A stretch of DNA of 54,348 nt from an uncultured Nostoc sp. (GCF_937863485.1 NZ_CALMFY010000118.1:1-54348); one strand, 5' to 3'. Shown: positions 19,663 to 30,470, numbered from the stretch's first letter. Notes: generated by a model from the sequence alone, not told the origin. Made by a program: numbers and translations.

Positions 19663-19801
19663 TCAAAGGATAATTGCTCATTCCTTCAGGTGATGAATTT
19701 CGAGACAACAAATCGTATGCAAAAAACTAGGTTAAAGAAACCAAGTTTTTGACTAGTTAAGCATAATTCCTGCGATCGCAGTCAAATTCCATCAACTATT
19801 T

Positions 19802-20545
19802 TTAACCTGTCACACATAAGGGAGAGGCAATGAATGTCCAACTTGCCCAATATGTTCCAACGAACTTACTTGAATAGTCAGTAGAGGCATCCGGAACAAA
19901 CCACTCAGGAATCGCTTTTTGCTGTGCAATTTTTTCTTCCAAGCCAATCTGTAGGCAGAGATTTTCGTAAACAATGTTTGCCTTCGCAGTTTCCAGCATT
20001 TTTTCTACTAACTTTTGTAGCCATTCCGCTCGAACAAACAGATTATGATCTGGATGGTTGCCATAATTAAGTCCTACAATTATGACCACATATCCTTTGT
20101 CGCTTATTATCTTGTCCAGACAAAATTGAATAATTTCCTGCTCATCCTTGTGTTGTTGGCTTTCCTTATCAACGGTATGATATATCATGCCGCATAGTAC
20201 CACTGCATCAAACTTTTTATTTTCTGTAGCAAGTTGACGCAGAAATACCCATAAGTCTTCGCACACAAAGGTTCTGTTGGGGTATAGGTTTAAACAGTAT
20301 TTAATAGCATATTCACTGTGATCTACCCCAACGTAGTCGCATTGAGAAGGTAGATACTTGAGCAAAGCCCCATTCCCACAGCCCAGATCCAATAAAGAGA
20401 ACGACCTTTCTTTAAAAGCATCCTTTAGAAAATGAACTGGTAGTGTATAGCGGGTAGCATTTTCCGGCTGTTCCAAGTAGGAATAACAGTCTGATTGAAA
20501 ACGTTCTTCTTCAGACATTTTGTATTCAAGGTAATTATCTTCCAT
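19802..20545 (-). CDS. Class I SAM-dependent methyltransferase
   Basis: A 247-residue protein with a clear Rossmann SAM-binding motif I, LLDLGCGNG, at residues 51-59, and motif II-like VGVDHSEYAIKYC. VVLCGMIYHTVD occupies the post-motif position. The substrate is unknown; it may modify a small molecule, since no RNA- or protein-binding domain is visible. It lies between the ABC fusion gene and the candidate small RNA, and its start faces the RNA's promoter. Confidence 0.87.
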   Translation of the reverse strand: MEDNYLEYKMSEEERFQSDCYSYLEQPENATRYTLPVHFLKDAFKERSFSLLDLGCGNGALLKYLPSQCDYVGVDHSEYAIKYCLNLYPNRTFVCEDLWVFLRQLATENKKFDAVVLCGMIYHTVDKESQQHKDEQEIIQFCLDKIISDKGYVVIIVGLNYGNHPDHNLFVRAEWLQKLVEKMLETAKANIVYENLCLQIGLEEKIAQQKAIPEWFVPDASTDYSSKFVGTYWASWTFIASPLCVTG

Positions 20546-20639
20546 TTTGTAAGAATGTCAAATGAATGGTGTCAAGAGCAGAAACTTGTAAACTACCTTC
20601 TCGGTAATGGTTCTAGTGGTGGGTAAAGTTTTGATCTGC

Positions 20640-20667
20640 TTGACTATTTTACAAGTAATTCTACTTA
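20640..20667 (+). promoter_or_regulatory. Putative sigma70-type promoter of the small RNA
   Basis: TTGACT at 20640-20645 is followed after 16 nt by TACTTA at 20662-20667. It would start transcription near 20675, at the head of a structured region ending in a strong terminator. The -35 is good; the -10 is weak. Confidence 0.4.
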
Positions 20668-20674
20668 TTTAACG

Positions 20675-20848
20675 GTTGGGCACATCGGATTGTTGGCATT
20701 TTTGGCGGCATTAACAGCTACTTAACGCACTTAATGCCAACTATAGGCGCATAGTCAAGAAAATTCTACCAAAACTCTTGACCGTCCAAAGTCCAGTTGT
20801 GAATCAGTTAGTGAATATTCTCCCTAAAAAAGGGAGAATATTTTTTTT
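20675..20848 (+). ncRNA. Candidate structured small RNA
   Basis: Three independent hairpins lie in a row: GTTGGCATT (20692-20700) with AATGCCAAC (20733-20741), GTCAAGA (20754-20760) with TCTTGAC (20776-20782), and a 12-bp terminator stem followed by Ts. A possible promoter lies just upstream. No significant open frame is present. The U-run is on the plus strand only, so the terminator does not belong to either minus-strand neighbour. The 5' end is inferred. It does not show the conserved sequence motif I know for Yfr1 or Yfr2, and the end pairing expected of 6S RNA was not seen. Confidence 0.5.
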
Positions 20849-20850
20849 CT
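20814..20850 (+). terminator. Strong Rho-independent terminator
   Basis: Perfect 12-bp arms AATATTCTCCCT (20814-20825) and AGGGAGAATATT (20831-20842) enclose an A5 loop and are followed by TTTTTTCT on the plus strand. The nearest plus-strand gene is far upstream, so this terminator needs a plus-strand transcript between 20546 and 20814. Confidence 0.85.
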
Positions 20851-20867
20851 CTCTACGCTCTTTTTAA

Positions 20868-20987
20868 AGAGTAAATTCAGGCGACTACTTTGGGCATCCA
20901 AAGGGTTTTCGCACAGTACCTGTTTATGCAGCTTCTCCGACAGGAGAATGGCTTAAGGCAGAGGATGAGAACGGTTACAGCGACTAA
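20868..20987 (+). pseudogene. Possible C-terminal remnant of a lost gene
   Basis: A frame open from 20868 to a TAA at 20985 encodes a natural-looking C-terminus: residues such as GDYFGHPKGFRTVPVYA and [17 protein letters not shown], rich in Gly, Pro and acidic residues. It has no start codon and an in-frame stop just upstream at 20865. It overlaps the gltB 3' end by 4 bp on the other strand. The parent family is not recognised; a chance frame cannot be ruled out. Confidence 0.3.
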
Positions 20988-23900
20988 TGACTAGTTACTA
21001 AACTGAACTCAGTTGTTTTTTCAGGATCAGCTTCTAGACTATCAGCTTCAGAAGGTGGAACCAACTGCCAGAATTTCGGTAAGAATTCTTGCCAATTTTG
21101 CAGAATTTTCTTCGCCTTTGGTGAACCAGTGCGTTCTGCATGAGTTTTGATTAACTCTTGCAGTTGTTTTGCACCTGCTTCTGTAATCACCCGCTGGATT
21201 TTGACAATTTCTGGGTTGACTAATTCACGAAATGAGTCGTTTTCATCCAAGAAGTATGCCAGTCCACCAGTCATTCCAGCTGCGACGTTACGTCCTACTT
21301 TACCGAGGACGACAATCACACCACCAGTCATATATTCGCAGCAGTGATCCCCAGCGCCTTCAATCACTGCTATGCCTTTGGAGTTTCTTACAGCAAAGCG
21401 CTCTCCTGCTAGACCGTTGGCAAATAATATGCCACCAGTAGCACCATAGAGGCAAGTATTGCCAACTATCACGTTTTGTGAAGCGTTATAGGTAGCATCA
21501 GTTGGAGCTTTGATGATGATTTCACCACCATGCATCCCTTTACCTACGTAGTCGTTTGCTTCTCCTTCTAAGGTGAGAATTATGCCTGGGAGGTTGAACG
21601 CACCAAAGCTTTGCCCAACACTGCCTGTGAAGTTGAGATTAATTTGTCCCTCAAAGCCGCTGTCACCGTATTGAGAAGCGATCGCTCCCGCTAATCTGGT
21701 GCCTACTGTTCTGTCAGTATTGACAATTGGGTAAGTCTTGGTGACAGTAGACTGGTTGCGAATGGTAGCTTGAATGTCGGGATCGGCAAGCAATTTGTCA
21801 TCCAAAACCACGCCGTTGCTGTGAACTTCTTCATGCAGCAACCAACTACGATTGTCTCTGGTATCTGGCAATTGAAGTAAACAGTCGAGGTTCAGTGATT
21901 GCGTTTTGGTAAGTTTTGCCTCTGGGCGGAGTTTCAACAAATCTGCACGTCCAATAATTTCTGACAAAGAACGGTAACCTAGTCGTGCTAGCAGACTACG
22001 CACTTCTTCGGCGATGAAGTAGAAGAAGTTGACAACCTGTTCCGGCATTCCCGTAAACCGCCTGCGGAGTTCTTCTTTCTGAGTAGCAACACCCACAGGG
22101 CAGGTGTTCATGTGGCAAACTCGCGCCATGATACAGCCTTCAGCAATCATGGCGATGGAGCCGAAACCGAATTCTTCACCGCCCATCAATGCACCTATTA
22201 CCACATCCCAGCCACTTTTCAGACCGCCATCTACCCGTAAAATCACGCGATCGCGCAGGCTATTTTCCATCAAGACGCGATGCACTTCACTTAAGCCCAA
22301 TTCCCACGGTGAACCAGCATGTTTAATCGAACTTAATGGCGATGCACCTGTACCACCATCATGACCAGAAATCTGGATGATATCAGCGTTTGCCTTAGCG
22401 ACACCAGCAGCGATCGTGCCAATACCAACTTCTGCAACTAGCTTCACCGATACCTTTGCTTTCGGATTAATTTGGTGCAGATCAAAAATCAGTTGTGCTA
22501 GGTCTTCAATGGAATATATATCATGGTGTGGTGGCGGTGAAATCAGCGTCACACCTGTCTTGGAGCGTCTTAACATCGCAATGTATTCGCTCACCTTGGG
22601 ACCTGGCAGCTGTCCGCCTTCCCCAGGCTTGGCACCTTGGGCGATTTTGATTTCAATTTGTTTGGCGCTGCTTAAATACGCTGGCGTGACACCAAAGCGT
22701 CCTGATGCGACTTGCTTAATAGCACTAGAGGCGGTGTCGCCATTCCGCAATCCTTTCAAATGCGGTAGGGTTGGCGAGTGACCATCGTTTACATCATCTA
22801 GAACTGTATAGCGCACTGGGTCTTCGCCGCCTTCTCCAGAGTTTGATTTACCGCCAATGCGGTTCATGGCGATCGCTAAAGTTTCATGGGCTTCTCTTGA
22901 CAAAGCGCCTAAAGACATGCCACCGGTGCAGAAGCGCTTGACAATTTCAGATACTGACTCCACTTCTTCTATGGGAATCGGTGTGCGCTCGCCTTGGAAG
23001 TCTAGCAAGTCCCGCAAGGCTGTTACTGGTCTACCTTGGAGGTGCTTTTTGTAAATTTCGTAGTGGTCGTAGTTTTCGCCATCTAGAGCTTTATGCAGCG
23101 CCTTAACCATTTCTGGACTATTCATGTGATACTCGCCGCCAGGACGGTACTGCACAAAGCCGAGGTTTTCTAACTTCTTGGTCGTCAGTTCCGGAAAAGC
23201 CTTGCTGTGGAAGGAAAGTACTTCGTCAGCGAGTTCGCTAACACTCAAACCACCAATGCGGGAAGTCGTACCTTGAAATCCTAGTTCTATTAAATCCCCA
23301 CCGATGCCAATAGCTTCAAAGATTTGGGCTGCTTGATAGCTGGACAGTAGAGAAATTCCCATTTTGGAGAGAATTTTTAGCAAGCCTGACTCTACCGCTT
23401 TGCGATAGTTTCCTAAAGCTTGCTCTACGGTCAGGGTAGGAATTTTCTTCACAACCATTAACTTTTGGGTTTTGGGATCAATGCACCAATCACGCACCGT
23501 GTCCAAAGCCATATACGGGCAAACTGCACCAGCACCGTAGCCAATCAGACAAGCAAAGTGATGAGTACTCCAGCATTGGGCAGTATTGACAATCAGGGAT
23601 GTTTTCATTCGCAACCCTTCACGAATCAGGTGATGATGTACAGCACCCACTGCTAACAGGGGAGGAATGTAAGTATATTCTGTACTGATCCCTTCATTGT
23701 CCTCCTTATTAAGAGTTGCTGGGATCTGGTCGCTTAAGATTAAAATCTTTGCACCTGCCCGGACTGATTCAGCTGCTTGTGCTTGTAAAGACTGGACTGC
23801 GGCTTTCAATCCTTCGGGGCCAGCGGCGATCGCAAATAAGGTTGACAACTCGGCTGTGGCAAATCCTGACAGCTTAATCGCCTCTAATTCAGCATCCGTT

Positions 23901-25699
23901 AACACTGGTGATTCCAGCTTCAATCTCCGAGCATATTCTGGCTTGGGTTCTAATAAGTTACCCCGTTCACCCAATTCGACTTTCAAAGACATTACTAGCT
24001 TTTCTCGTAGCGGATCGATCGCCGGGTTCGTCACCTGAGCAAAGCGCTGTTTGAAATAGTCGTAAAGCAGGTGCGGCTTTTGTGACAGCACTGCTAAAGG
24101 AATATCATCCCCCATACAGAAAGTCGGCTCTGAACCTGCGATCGCCATTGGGTGAATCACCATTTCTACGTCTTCTGTGGTGTAGCCAAAGGCCATTTGA
24201 CGCTGAAGCAAGGTTTGCTTGTCAATTTGGTCAGTAGTACTATGCCCGTTACCATTTTCAGCAGCTAGATGTCCATTTCCATTCACATCTGACGACTGAC
24301 TACTGACAATTTGTTTGAGTTCTTGACGGTGCTGTTGCAGCCATTCTCCATATGGGTGCTGCTTGGCGATCCGCTGCTTAATCTCCCAATTCTTCAGCAC
24401 TTCATGGTTTACTAAATCTACGGCAATCATTTGCCCTGGGCCGAGTCTACCTTTCTCAACAATATTGGCTTCTGGAAAGTCCACTACACCAGCTTCGGAA
24501 GCTACAACAATATAGTCATCCTTGGTGATCACGTAGCGAGCTGGTCTTAAGCCATTACGATCTAGTGTTGCACCAACTTTTTTGCCATCGCTGAATACTA
24601 AAAGTGCTGGCCCGTCCCAGGCTTCTTGCAGACCACTGTAATATTCGTAGAAATCGATAATTTCTGGAGAGTCACGTAAAGAAGGCTGATTTTGGTAAGC
24701 CTCTGGAACCATAATCATTAAAGCTTCCAAGGGGCTGCGTCCAGAACACACCAGCAATTCCAGTACGTTGTCTAGGGTAGCTGAGTCGCTGTTATCAATA
24801 TGAACTAATGGCTTGAGTTCATTGATGCGATCGCCCCATACAGGATGATTCAGGCTAGCTTCTCGTGCCATCATCCAGTTGATGTTACCCAACAAAGTAT
24901 TGATTTCGCCATTGTGACCCAAAAGCCGCATTGGTTGAGCTAGGGGCCACTTGGGCATCGTGTTGGTACTAAAGCGGCGGTGATAGACAGCAAAGGCGCT
25001 TTTGTAAACCGGATTTTTTAAATCTTGATAAAATTCTCCCAATACAGCGGAACGCACCATGCCTTTGTAGACAATTGTGCGATTTGACAAGGAGCAGATA
25101 TAAAATTCTTCTGAGATGTTGTTTGCTGCTTTACTAATTCGGCGGCGGCTAATATACAACTGTCGTTCCAATTCATCGCCATTTTTGTCAACAGAAGCTA
25201 GCAAAACTTGTTCAATCTGAGGTTGATTTTCTCTTGCTTGTACACCGAGTAAATCAGGTTGTACTGGGACTACTCGCCAACCCAGTACAATCAATTTTTC
25301 TTCAACAGCTACTTGCTCAACTGTTGTCCTCGCTTTTTGTGCTGCTTCTTGGTCTTGTGGTAGAAAGATCATCCCCACAGCTATATTATTAGTGGATGAA
25401 AATTCCTTCCCTATTTGGGTAAAGTCTTGTTGGAACAACTCCCAAGGGATAGCTGTCAATACTCCTGCACCATCACCAGAGTCTCGATCAGCGCTACAAC
25501 CTCCCCGGTGCTCTAAGCAGGTTAAAGCAGCTAAGGCTTTTTCTACAATTTCATGGCTGGTATGATTCTGACGATGAGCAATAAAACCGACACCACAGGC
25601 ATCTCGTTCCTCTACTAGCCACTTTTGCCCCTGATAGGTATCTCTTGAGATTATATCCGCTGTGATTTTCTGGTCTTGATTCATCGGTTTATTATTCAT
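20984..25699 (-). CDS. gltB: Ferredoxin-dependent glutamate synthase (GlsF/GltS type)
   Basis: A 1571-residue Fd-GOGAT, which makes two glutamates from glutamine and 2-oxoglutarate using reduced ferredoxin. After a ~34-residue propeptide, Cys35 in ACGVGFIAH would become the N-terminal amidotransferase nucleophile. The FMN-barrel region carries [10 protein letters not shown] and [20 protein letters not shown], and the 3Fe-4S ligands are in [13 protein letters not shown]. About 27 residues ([20 protein letters not shown] and neighbours) inserted between EDPVRY and [10 protein letters not shown] match the ferredoxin loop that NADPH enzymes lack, so I call the Fd type. It stands alone with a ~780-nt upstream region. 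Confidence 0.96.
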   Translation of the reverse strand: MNNKPMNQDQKITADIISRDTYQGQKWLVEERDACGVGFIAHRQNHTSHEIVEKALAALTCLEHRGGCSADRDSGDGAGVLTAIPWELFQQDFTQIGKEFSSTNNIAVGMIFLPQDQEAAQKARTTVEQVAVEEKLIVLGWRVVPVQPDLLGVQARENQPQIEQVLLASVDKNGDELERQLYISRRRISKAANNISEEFYICSLSNRTIVYKGMVRSAVLGEFYQDLKNPVYKSAFAVYHRRFSTNTMPKWPLAQPMRLLGHNGEINTLLGNINWMMAREASLNHPVWGDRINELKPLVHIDNSDSATLDNVLELLVCSGRSPLEALMIMVPEAYQNQPSLRDSPEIIDFYEYYSGLQEAWDGPALLVFSDGKKVGATLDRNGLRPARYVITKDDYIVVASEAGVVDFPEANIVEKGRLGPGQMIAVDLVNHEVLKNWEIKQRIAKQHPYGEWLQQHRQELKQIVSSQSSDVNGNGHLAAENGNGHSTTDQIDKQTLLQRQMAFGYTTEDVEMVIHPMAIAGSEPTFCMGDDIPLAVLSQKPHLLYDYFKQRFAQVTNPAIDPLREKLVMSLKVELGERGNLLEPKPEYARRLKLESPVLTDAELEAIKLSGFATAELSTLFAIAAGPEGLKAAVQSLQAQAAESVRAGAKILILSDQIPATLNKEDNEGISTEYTYIPPLLAVGAVHHHLIREGLRMKTSLIVNTAQCWSTHHFACLIGYGAGAVCPYMALDTVRDWCIDPKTQKLMVVKKIPTLTVEQALGNYRKAVESGLLKILSKMGISLLSSYQAAQIFEAIGIGGDLIELGFQGTTSRIGGLSVSELADEVLSFHSKAFPELTTKKLENLGFVQYRPGGEYHMNSPEMVKALHKALDGENYDHYEIYKKHLQGRPVTALRDLLDFQGERTPIPIEEVESVSEIVKRFCTGGMSLGALSREAHETLAIAMNRIGGKSNSGEGGEDPVRYTVLDDVNDGHSPTLPHLKGLRNGDTASSAIKQVASGRFGVTPAYLSSAKQIEIKIAQGAKPGEGGQLPGPKVSEYIAMLRRSKTGVTLISPPPHHDIYSIEDLAQLIFDLHQINPKAKVSVKLVAEVGIGTIAAGVAKANADIIQISGHDGGTGASPLSSIKHAGSPWELGLSEVHRVLMENSLRDRVILRVDGGLKSGWDVVIGALMGGEEFGFGSIAMIAEGCIMARVCHMNTCPVGVATQKEELRRRFTGMPEQVVNFFYFIAEEVRSLLARLGYRSLSEIIGRADLLKLRPEAKLTKTQSLNLDCLLQLPDTRDNRSWLLHEEVHSNGVVLDDKLLADPDIQATIRNQSTVTKTYPIVNTDRTVGTRLAGAIASQYGDSGFEGQINLNFTGSVGQSFGAFNLPGIILTLEGEANDYVGKGMHGGEIIIKAPTDATYNASQNVIVGNTCLYGATGGILFANGLAGERFAVRNSKGIAVIEGAGDHCCEYMTGGVIVVLGKVGRNVAAGMTGGLAYFLDENDSFRELVNPEIVKIQRVITEAGAKQLQELIKTHAERTGSPKAKKILQNWQEFLPKFWQLVPPSEADSLEADPEKTTEFSLVTSH

Positions 25700-26475
25700 A
25701 CCCTGTTCCTGAAGTATTGAGTTACCAATTTTGCCACTACATCATTGGGAAAAATTTCTAAATTCAGCGATGGAGAAATATATAAGCACCGAAATTTAGG
25801 GAAAAAAAATTTTAACTTCGGTTTTACTTTATTAGTTCACCCGTGTTAAAATAATTGCGTCTTATTTATGTATTTATGCGGTGTTAGATAAGCTACCTCC
25901 GCCAAGACATGATTTTTGCCCTGACAGTTTCTTTTTTATATTGTGAAACTAAGTATTTTCTCAATTACTTTTTCCCGATGCACGGTAGCTACTCACAGAG
26001 CCTATTTCGGCTCACCTGAAACAAAAATAAAACTGAACGCTGTCCTATGTTTGAAAGCCAAACTCATCCTGATCCGGCAATAAAATCAGCGTATTACAAC
26101 AATATATATCCATTTGACAATTCCCAAATATTTTTGTTGTTGTCTGGAGTTTTGCTGCTTACCAGTTGCCACATATCTTACTATTAACTTGACCTTACTG
26201 AACTAGCAACACTAGCAACGTTCAGTGAGGATTGAATATCTTAATCCAGTTTTGATAACCAAGACTACCGTGTATAGTGTGGTTATAATTAGTGCTAGTT
26301 AAAACACTTGATTGCAGTGGCTTTGGCGTCTAAATTGTTTTTTGTCTAAAAGAGATAACTAGCCAATATATAGAATACCATGTTTTTTAAAAAATAAAAT
26401 CATGTTTTTTTATAGTTCCAAATAATTAGTTAGTTTATACCTTGGGTGAGAGTTTTCAAAAGTACCTAGTAAATT
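25700..26475. other. 776-nt divergent intergenic region upstream of Fd-GOGAT
   Basis: It separates gltB (minus) and the glycosidase-domain gene (plus). GTT-N8-TAC at 25883-25896 is a one-mismatch match to the NtcA consensus GTA-N8-TAC, but the expected -10 spacing is not convincing. A GAGCC/GGCTC hairpin lies at 25998-26013, a TATAAT at 26284-26289, and a 46-codon frame with a hydrophobic stretch at 26047-26187. Nothing here is strongly supported. Confidence 0.4.
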
Positions 26476-28536
26476 ATGGTAAAAATGCCGAATTGTTGGC
26501 AATCAGGGATTAGCGATGGCTCCGCCAACGCCAAGGGCGAACGCAGATTTTTCCGGGCTACTGTCTCACCAATACTTTTAACAGTACTGTGCTTAACTAC
26601 TACCTGTGCTACCAACGCCCAGGAGTCCCCGAAAACCATCAAATTAATCCGCAGGTTAATCTCACAGTCACCTGCACCCCCTTTAACAGGTGTAGCATCC
26701 TCTGGTAATCAAATTTCCCTCAATGGTCGTACTTTACCAGGAACTTGGTTGCAGCGACCTGGAAAATCTGGTCAGATCATAACTCATCTCAGTGACGGGG
26801 CATTCAGGCAATTAATTGGAGTTAATTTCTTAAACACTAGTAATTCAGGTGGGCAACCAGTACAGTGGTTTTCGTCGGTGACAACGCCACTAGTTTTAGC
26901 CACCAAGCTACTAGGAGCATATCGCTATTTGGATATTACTAATTTTGCTCAAACATCTGGATGGCAAATCCAAGCCAATGGTAACATTTTGGTGATTGCG
27001 ACTCCAAAGGCGCAAGTGACAAATATTGTTCAGAGTCAGCAATCTTCAGACACGAGTGTAAATCCTTTGCAACAAGTTCGCCTTCTTGTCGATTTAGATC
27101 GTCCAACTCCCTGGCAAGTTACACAAGGGTCAACTGTTAAAAAAATTCAACCTCCATCTTCTGATCCAGACACATTAATCCCCAAATCCACTGTACCGCC
27201 AAATCGAGAGTGGACAGTTACCCTGGATGGAATAGCCGATCCCGTTTTGATAGAACGCTATACCCCGCAGCCACCAGCACCAGCAATATTACTGCCAAAC
27301 CTGCTCAAACAATTATCACCAGCTACACCAACACCAGCCCCTGAACCACTGATTCAACAAGTGGAGGTGGTGAAAAACCAAACCATTATTTCTCTGAGCG
27401 TTCCCTTTGGTTTATCGCCTCAAGTTAGTACTGTCGGTAGCCCCAATCGCCTGATTATCGATATTCGACCCGATCCTTTAGAAGAACGAGATATTACTTG
27501 GGCCCCAGGATTGCGCTGGCGACAGCATTATGTAAACTTAGGCACAGAACGCTTTCCGGTGGTCTGGTTAGAAGTTAATCCTCGTAAATTTGGGCTAACA
27601 CTGAAACCTATGTGGGCTAGTCCTGATGGGCTTGCGGGTACTGCTCCCTTAATTCAAACAGCACAACGTTACTTAGCAGTAGCTGGAATTAATGGTGGTT
27701 ATTTTAACCGCAATAACAGATTGCCATTGGGTGCGATTCGTCGGGATGGTCAGTGGTTATCAGGCCCCATTCTTAACCGAGGTGCGATCGCTTGGAATGA
27801 TTCTGGCCAATTTTACTTCGGTCGTCTCACCTTGGAAGAAACTTTAATCACTGCAAGTGACCAGCGCTTACCAATTCTGTTTCTCAACAGCGGCTACGTC
27901 CAGAGCGGTATTGCTCGTTACACCCCAGCTTGGGGATCAACTTACACGCCCTTGACAGATAACGAAATTATCCTAGTGGTACAGAAAGACCAAATTATTC
28001 AACAGTTACCAGGCGGCAAAGTTGGTGAGACGGCGGTTCCGATTCCTCAGGATGGCTACATACTAATCTTACGCGCCAACGCTGTTACTGCTGCCTCACA
28101 GTTACCTATTGGAACCGGAGTAACTATTTCCAGCGCCACTACTCCCACTGATTTTAGTCGTTATCCCCACATTATCGGAGCCGGGCCGCTATTAGTCCAA
28201 AATCGTCAAATTGTCCTTGATGCCAAAGCCGAAAAATTCAGCAATGCCTTTATTGCCGAAAAGGCTATTCGTAGCGGTATTTGCACAACGGCAACAGGCA
28301 CACTAATGATTACTGCCGTGCATAATCGTGCAGGCGGTTATGGCCCTAATTTGGCAGAACATGCCCAACTGATGCAACTGATGGGCTGTGTTGATGCCCT
28401 AAATTTAGACGGTGGTAGTTCAACCAGCCTTTACTTAGGAGGGCAACTACTCGACCGATCGCCTAGTACTGCTGCTCGTGTTCATAATGGAATTGGTATT
28501 TTCCTGAAACCACGATCATCAGGGAGTAGGGAATAG
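26476..28536 (+). CDS. Secreted phosphodiester glycosidase-domain protein (NAGPA/DUF2233-like)
   Basis: A 686-residue exported protein. A hydrophobic signal segment (VSPILLTVLCLTTTCATNAQ) follows an unusually long polar N-tail. The middle is proline-rich (PAPAILLPNLLKQLSPATPTPAPEP). The C-terminal ~300 residues resemble the phosphodiester glycosidase (NAGPA, YigE-like) domain, with AVAGINGGYFNRNNRLPLGA, IIGAGPLLV and the terminal ALNLDGGSSTSLYLGG. Such proteins are annotated as exopolysaccharide-related; the substrate is unproven. The first ~25 residues partly come from a short repeat (26518-26545), so the true mature protein is not affected but the start choice is less certain. Confidence 0.85.
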   Translation: MVKMPNCWQSGISDGSANAKGERRFFRATVSPILLTVLCLTTTCATNAQESPKTIKLIRRLISQSPAPPLTGVASSGNQISLNGRTLPGTWLQRPGKSGQIITHLSDGAFRQLIGVNFLNTSNSGGQPVQWFSSVTTPLVLATKLLGAYRYLDITNFAQTSGWQIQANGNILVIATPKAQVTNIVQSQQSSDTSVNPLQQVRLLVDLDRPTPWQVTQGSTVKKIQPPSSDPDTLIPKSTVPPNREWTVTLDGIADPVLIERYTPQPPAPAILLPNLLKQLSPATPTPAPEPLIQQVEVVKNQTIISLSVPFGLSPQVSTVGSPNRLIIDIRPDPLEERDITWAPGLRWRQHYVNLGTERFPVVWLEVNPRKFGLTLKPMWASPDGLAGTAPLIQTAQRYLAVAGINGGYFNRNNRLPLGAIRRDGQWLSGPILNRGAIAWNDSGQFYFGRLTLEETLITASDQRLPILFLNSGYVQSGIARYTPAWGSTYTPLTDNEIILVVQKDQIIQQLPGGKVGETAVPIPQDGYILILRANAVTAASQLPIGTGVTISSATTPTDFSRYPHIIGAGPLLVQNRQIVLDAKAEKFSNAFIAEKAIRSGICTTATGTLMITAVHNRAGGYGPNLAEHAQLMQLMGCVDALNLDGGSSTSLYLGGQLLDRSPSTAARVHNGIGIFLKPRSSGSRE

Positions 28537-28768
28537 GGAAGTGAAATCTCTTAATCACCAATGTCCCATCCTTTTTTTAAAGTTTAGAACAAGCTATCAT
28601 TTTGCTTGATGAAGACTTGGTGTAGATACAAGAGTTTTAGTAGTGATGATTTACACCATTACATCTGACTTTGCTATGTTTATCAAGGTGCGACAAAATT
28701 GCTGATTTCCAACGTTGCAACATAGCGCCAGATTTTTTATCAATAGTTAAGAGTACCGACGGTTTGTT

Positions 28769-29209
28769 ATGTCTTCAAATGAGGTAACTATGGCTCGATA
28801 TCAAGAAACTACACAGACTGACACTCTACACCTACCTTCAACTATCACTTCTAGAGGCGTTGCTGCAACTGAGTTACGTCCTTGGGGTGCTTTTACAGTT
28901 TTAGAAGAAGGGCGCGGATACAAAATCAAGCGCATCGAAGTTAAACCCGGACACCGCCTCAGTCTACAAATGCACCACCACCGCAGCGAACACTGGATTG
29001 TCGTATCTGGTACAGCTAGGGTAACTTGCGGTGAGCTAGAAGTACTACTGAGCAATAATGAGTCAACTTATGTACCCCAATGTACATCTCATCGTTTAGA
29101 GAACCCTGGCGTGATCCCCTTGGTGTTGATTGAAGTGCAAAATGGCGAATATTTGGGAGAGGATGACATTATTCGCTACCAAGATGACTATGCCCGTACT
29201 AAGGATTAA
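28769..29209 (+). CDS. Cupin, mannose-6-phosphate isomerase type II-like
   Basis: A 146-residue single cupin matching the C-terminal domain of bifunctional mannose-1-phosphate guanylyltransferase/mannose-6-phosphate isomerase. The cupin metal-binding motif is VKPGHRLSLQMHHHRSEHWIVVSGTA, and RPWGAFTVLEEGRGYKIKRI is the typical N-terminal segment. It is a stand-alone isomerase module, possibly supplying mannose-1-phosphate for GDP-mannose and polysaccharide synthesis. No guanylyltransferase gene is adjacent. A second in-frame ATG (MARYQETT) is 7 codons downstream. Confidence 0.9.
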   Translation: MSSNEVTMARYQETTQTDTLHLPSTITSRGVAATELRPWGAFTVLEEGRGYKIKRIEVKPGHRLSLQMHHHRSEHWIVVSGTARVTCGELEVLLSNNESTYVPQCTSHRLENPGVIPLVLIEVQNGEYLGEDDIIRYQDDYARTKD

Positions 29210-29453
29210 AATCAAAAGAATGTTATTAAAGCTCTAATTCCAAAACTGAATAGATTTTTGGGCAAACCGTCTTTGGTAGCTACTACACCCCAGATGTCCC
29301 TACCTAGTTAAGGTGGGGACTGAAGCATGTTGTGCTATAAATGTAGTAATAGCGATCGCGCTCATGCCTTCGGTAATTTGGAATTTTACAGAAGCCAGGC
29401 CCAACCCATCTATAAAATGAAGATGGGATATTCTATTGCAAAAAACGAGTTCC

Positions 29454-29780
29454 ATGATTCATCTGAGTCAAGCCGCCGTGAGTGAGATTGGGCGAATAAA
29501 GTCCAAGCAGCAGCCAAATGTCTTGTTTCGATTGGCAGTAAAACCAGGTGGTTGTTCCGGGTTTTTTTATGATATGTCCTTCAATGAAGCAATAAAAGTT
29601 GGCGACCAGGTTTTCGACTTGGATGAGATTCAAGTGGTCATAGATAAAGCAAGCTTAAATTACCTCAACGGTTTGAGGGTGGATTATTCAGAAGACTTAA
29701 TGGGTGGTGGTTTTCGCTTCCACAACCCTCAGGCGATCGCTACCTGTGGCTGTGGCAATTCCTTCTCCATAACTAGTTAA
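29454..29780 (+). CDS. Iron-sulfur cluster assembly protein, IscA/SufA/HesB family
   Basis: I start at ATG 29454 (108 residues, MIHLSQAAVSEIG), since the upstream TTG at 29436 would add only six non-conserved residues. The three family cysteines are present: Cys34 in GGCSGF, and Cys98 and Cys100 in TCGCGNSF. A-type carriers bind Fe or Fe-S clusters and pass them to target proteins. The context gives no nif or suf neighbours, so a housekeeping carrier is more likely than a nitrogen-fixation-specific HesB. Confidence 0.93.
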   Translation: MIHLSQAAVSEIGRIKSKQQPNVLFRLAVKPGGCSGFFYDMSFNEAIKVGDQVFDLDEIQVVIDKASLNYLNGLRVDYSEDLMGGGFRFHNPQAIATCGCGNSFSITS

Positions 29781-30000
29781 CAAATAATTACTAATTCGTA
29801 ATTTGTAATGACGCTTTCTAGGAAACCTTTTGCGTTCGCGGACTCGCTAGCGTAATTAAAGAATGGGTCAGAGTCTGAGACTTGGATCGAAGGTTGAAAA
29901 AGTTATGGTTGAGGTCTAAATCCCTATCCAGAACGTAATCACGAATTGTTCATAGTCGTTAATTAGTGATCATTTGCCAATAACAAAGGAAAAATCACAA

Positions 30001-30030
30001 TTGACATAAAACCGGAAAAAACGATATAAT
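30001..30030 (+). promoter_or_regulatory. Consensus sigma70-type promoter of the rpsL cluster
   Basis: TTGACA (30001-30006), an 18-nt spacer, and TATAAT (30025-30030) both match the consensus perfectly. Transcription would begin near 30037, giving a ~44-nt leader before rpsL. Confidence 0.8.
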
Positions 30031-30080
30031 CAGGATTTGTTAAAACTTAGACATATAAGCAGCTTTACGCGCTGTAACTC

Positions 30081-30464
30081 ATGCCAACAATACAGCAGCT
30101 AATACGTAATGAGCGCGAACAAGCGCGTCAGAAAACCAAGTCCCCGGCTCTGAAGCAATGTCCCCAACGTCGGGGAGTTTGTACCAGGGTATACACGACT
30201 ACACCAAAAAAGCCTAACTCAGCTCTACGCAAAGTAGCAAGAGTAAGACTTACCTCTGGATTTGAAGTTACAGCTTACATTCCAGGCATTGGTCACAACT
30301 TACAAGAACACTCAGTTGTGATGATTCGTGGCGGTCGGGTTAAGGACTTACCAGGCGTGAGATACCACATTATCCGTGGCACCCTAGATACAGCCGGAGT
30401 CAAAGACCGCAAGCAAGGCCGTTCCAAGTATGGAACCAAGCGTCCCAAAGAAGCGAAAAAATAA
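30081..30464 (+). CDS. rpsL: 30S ribosomal protein S12
   Basis: Ribosomal protein S12 contacts the decoding centre. The 127-residue sequence begins [18 protein letters not shown] and has the conserved [18 protein letters not shown] and [13 protein letters not shown] loops, which contain the lysines where streptomycin-resistance changes occur; both are wild-type here (Lys in PKKPNS and in RVKDLPG). It leads the str-type cluster. Confidence 0.98.
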   Translation: MPTIQQLIRNEREQARQKTKSPALKQCPQRRGVCTRVYTTTPKKPNSALRKVARVRLTSGFEVTAYIPGIGHNLQEHSVVMIRGGRVKDLPGVRYHIIRGTLDTAGVKDRKQGRSKYGTKRPKEAKK

Positions 30465-30470
30465 AATTAG

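Noticed and set aside
25883..25896. NtcA-like site GTT-N8-TAC upstream of Fd-GOGAT
   Set aside because: One consensus mismatch and no properly spaced -10 box; palindromic matches of this quality occur by chance.
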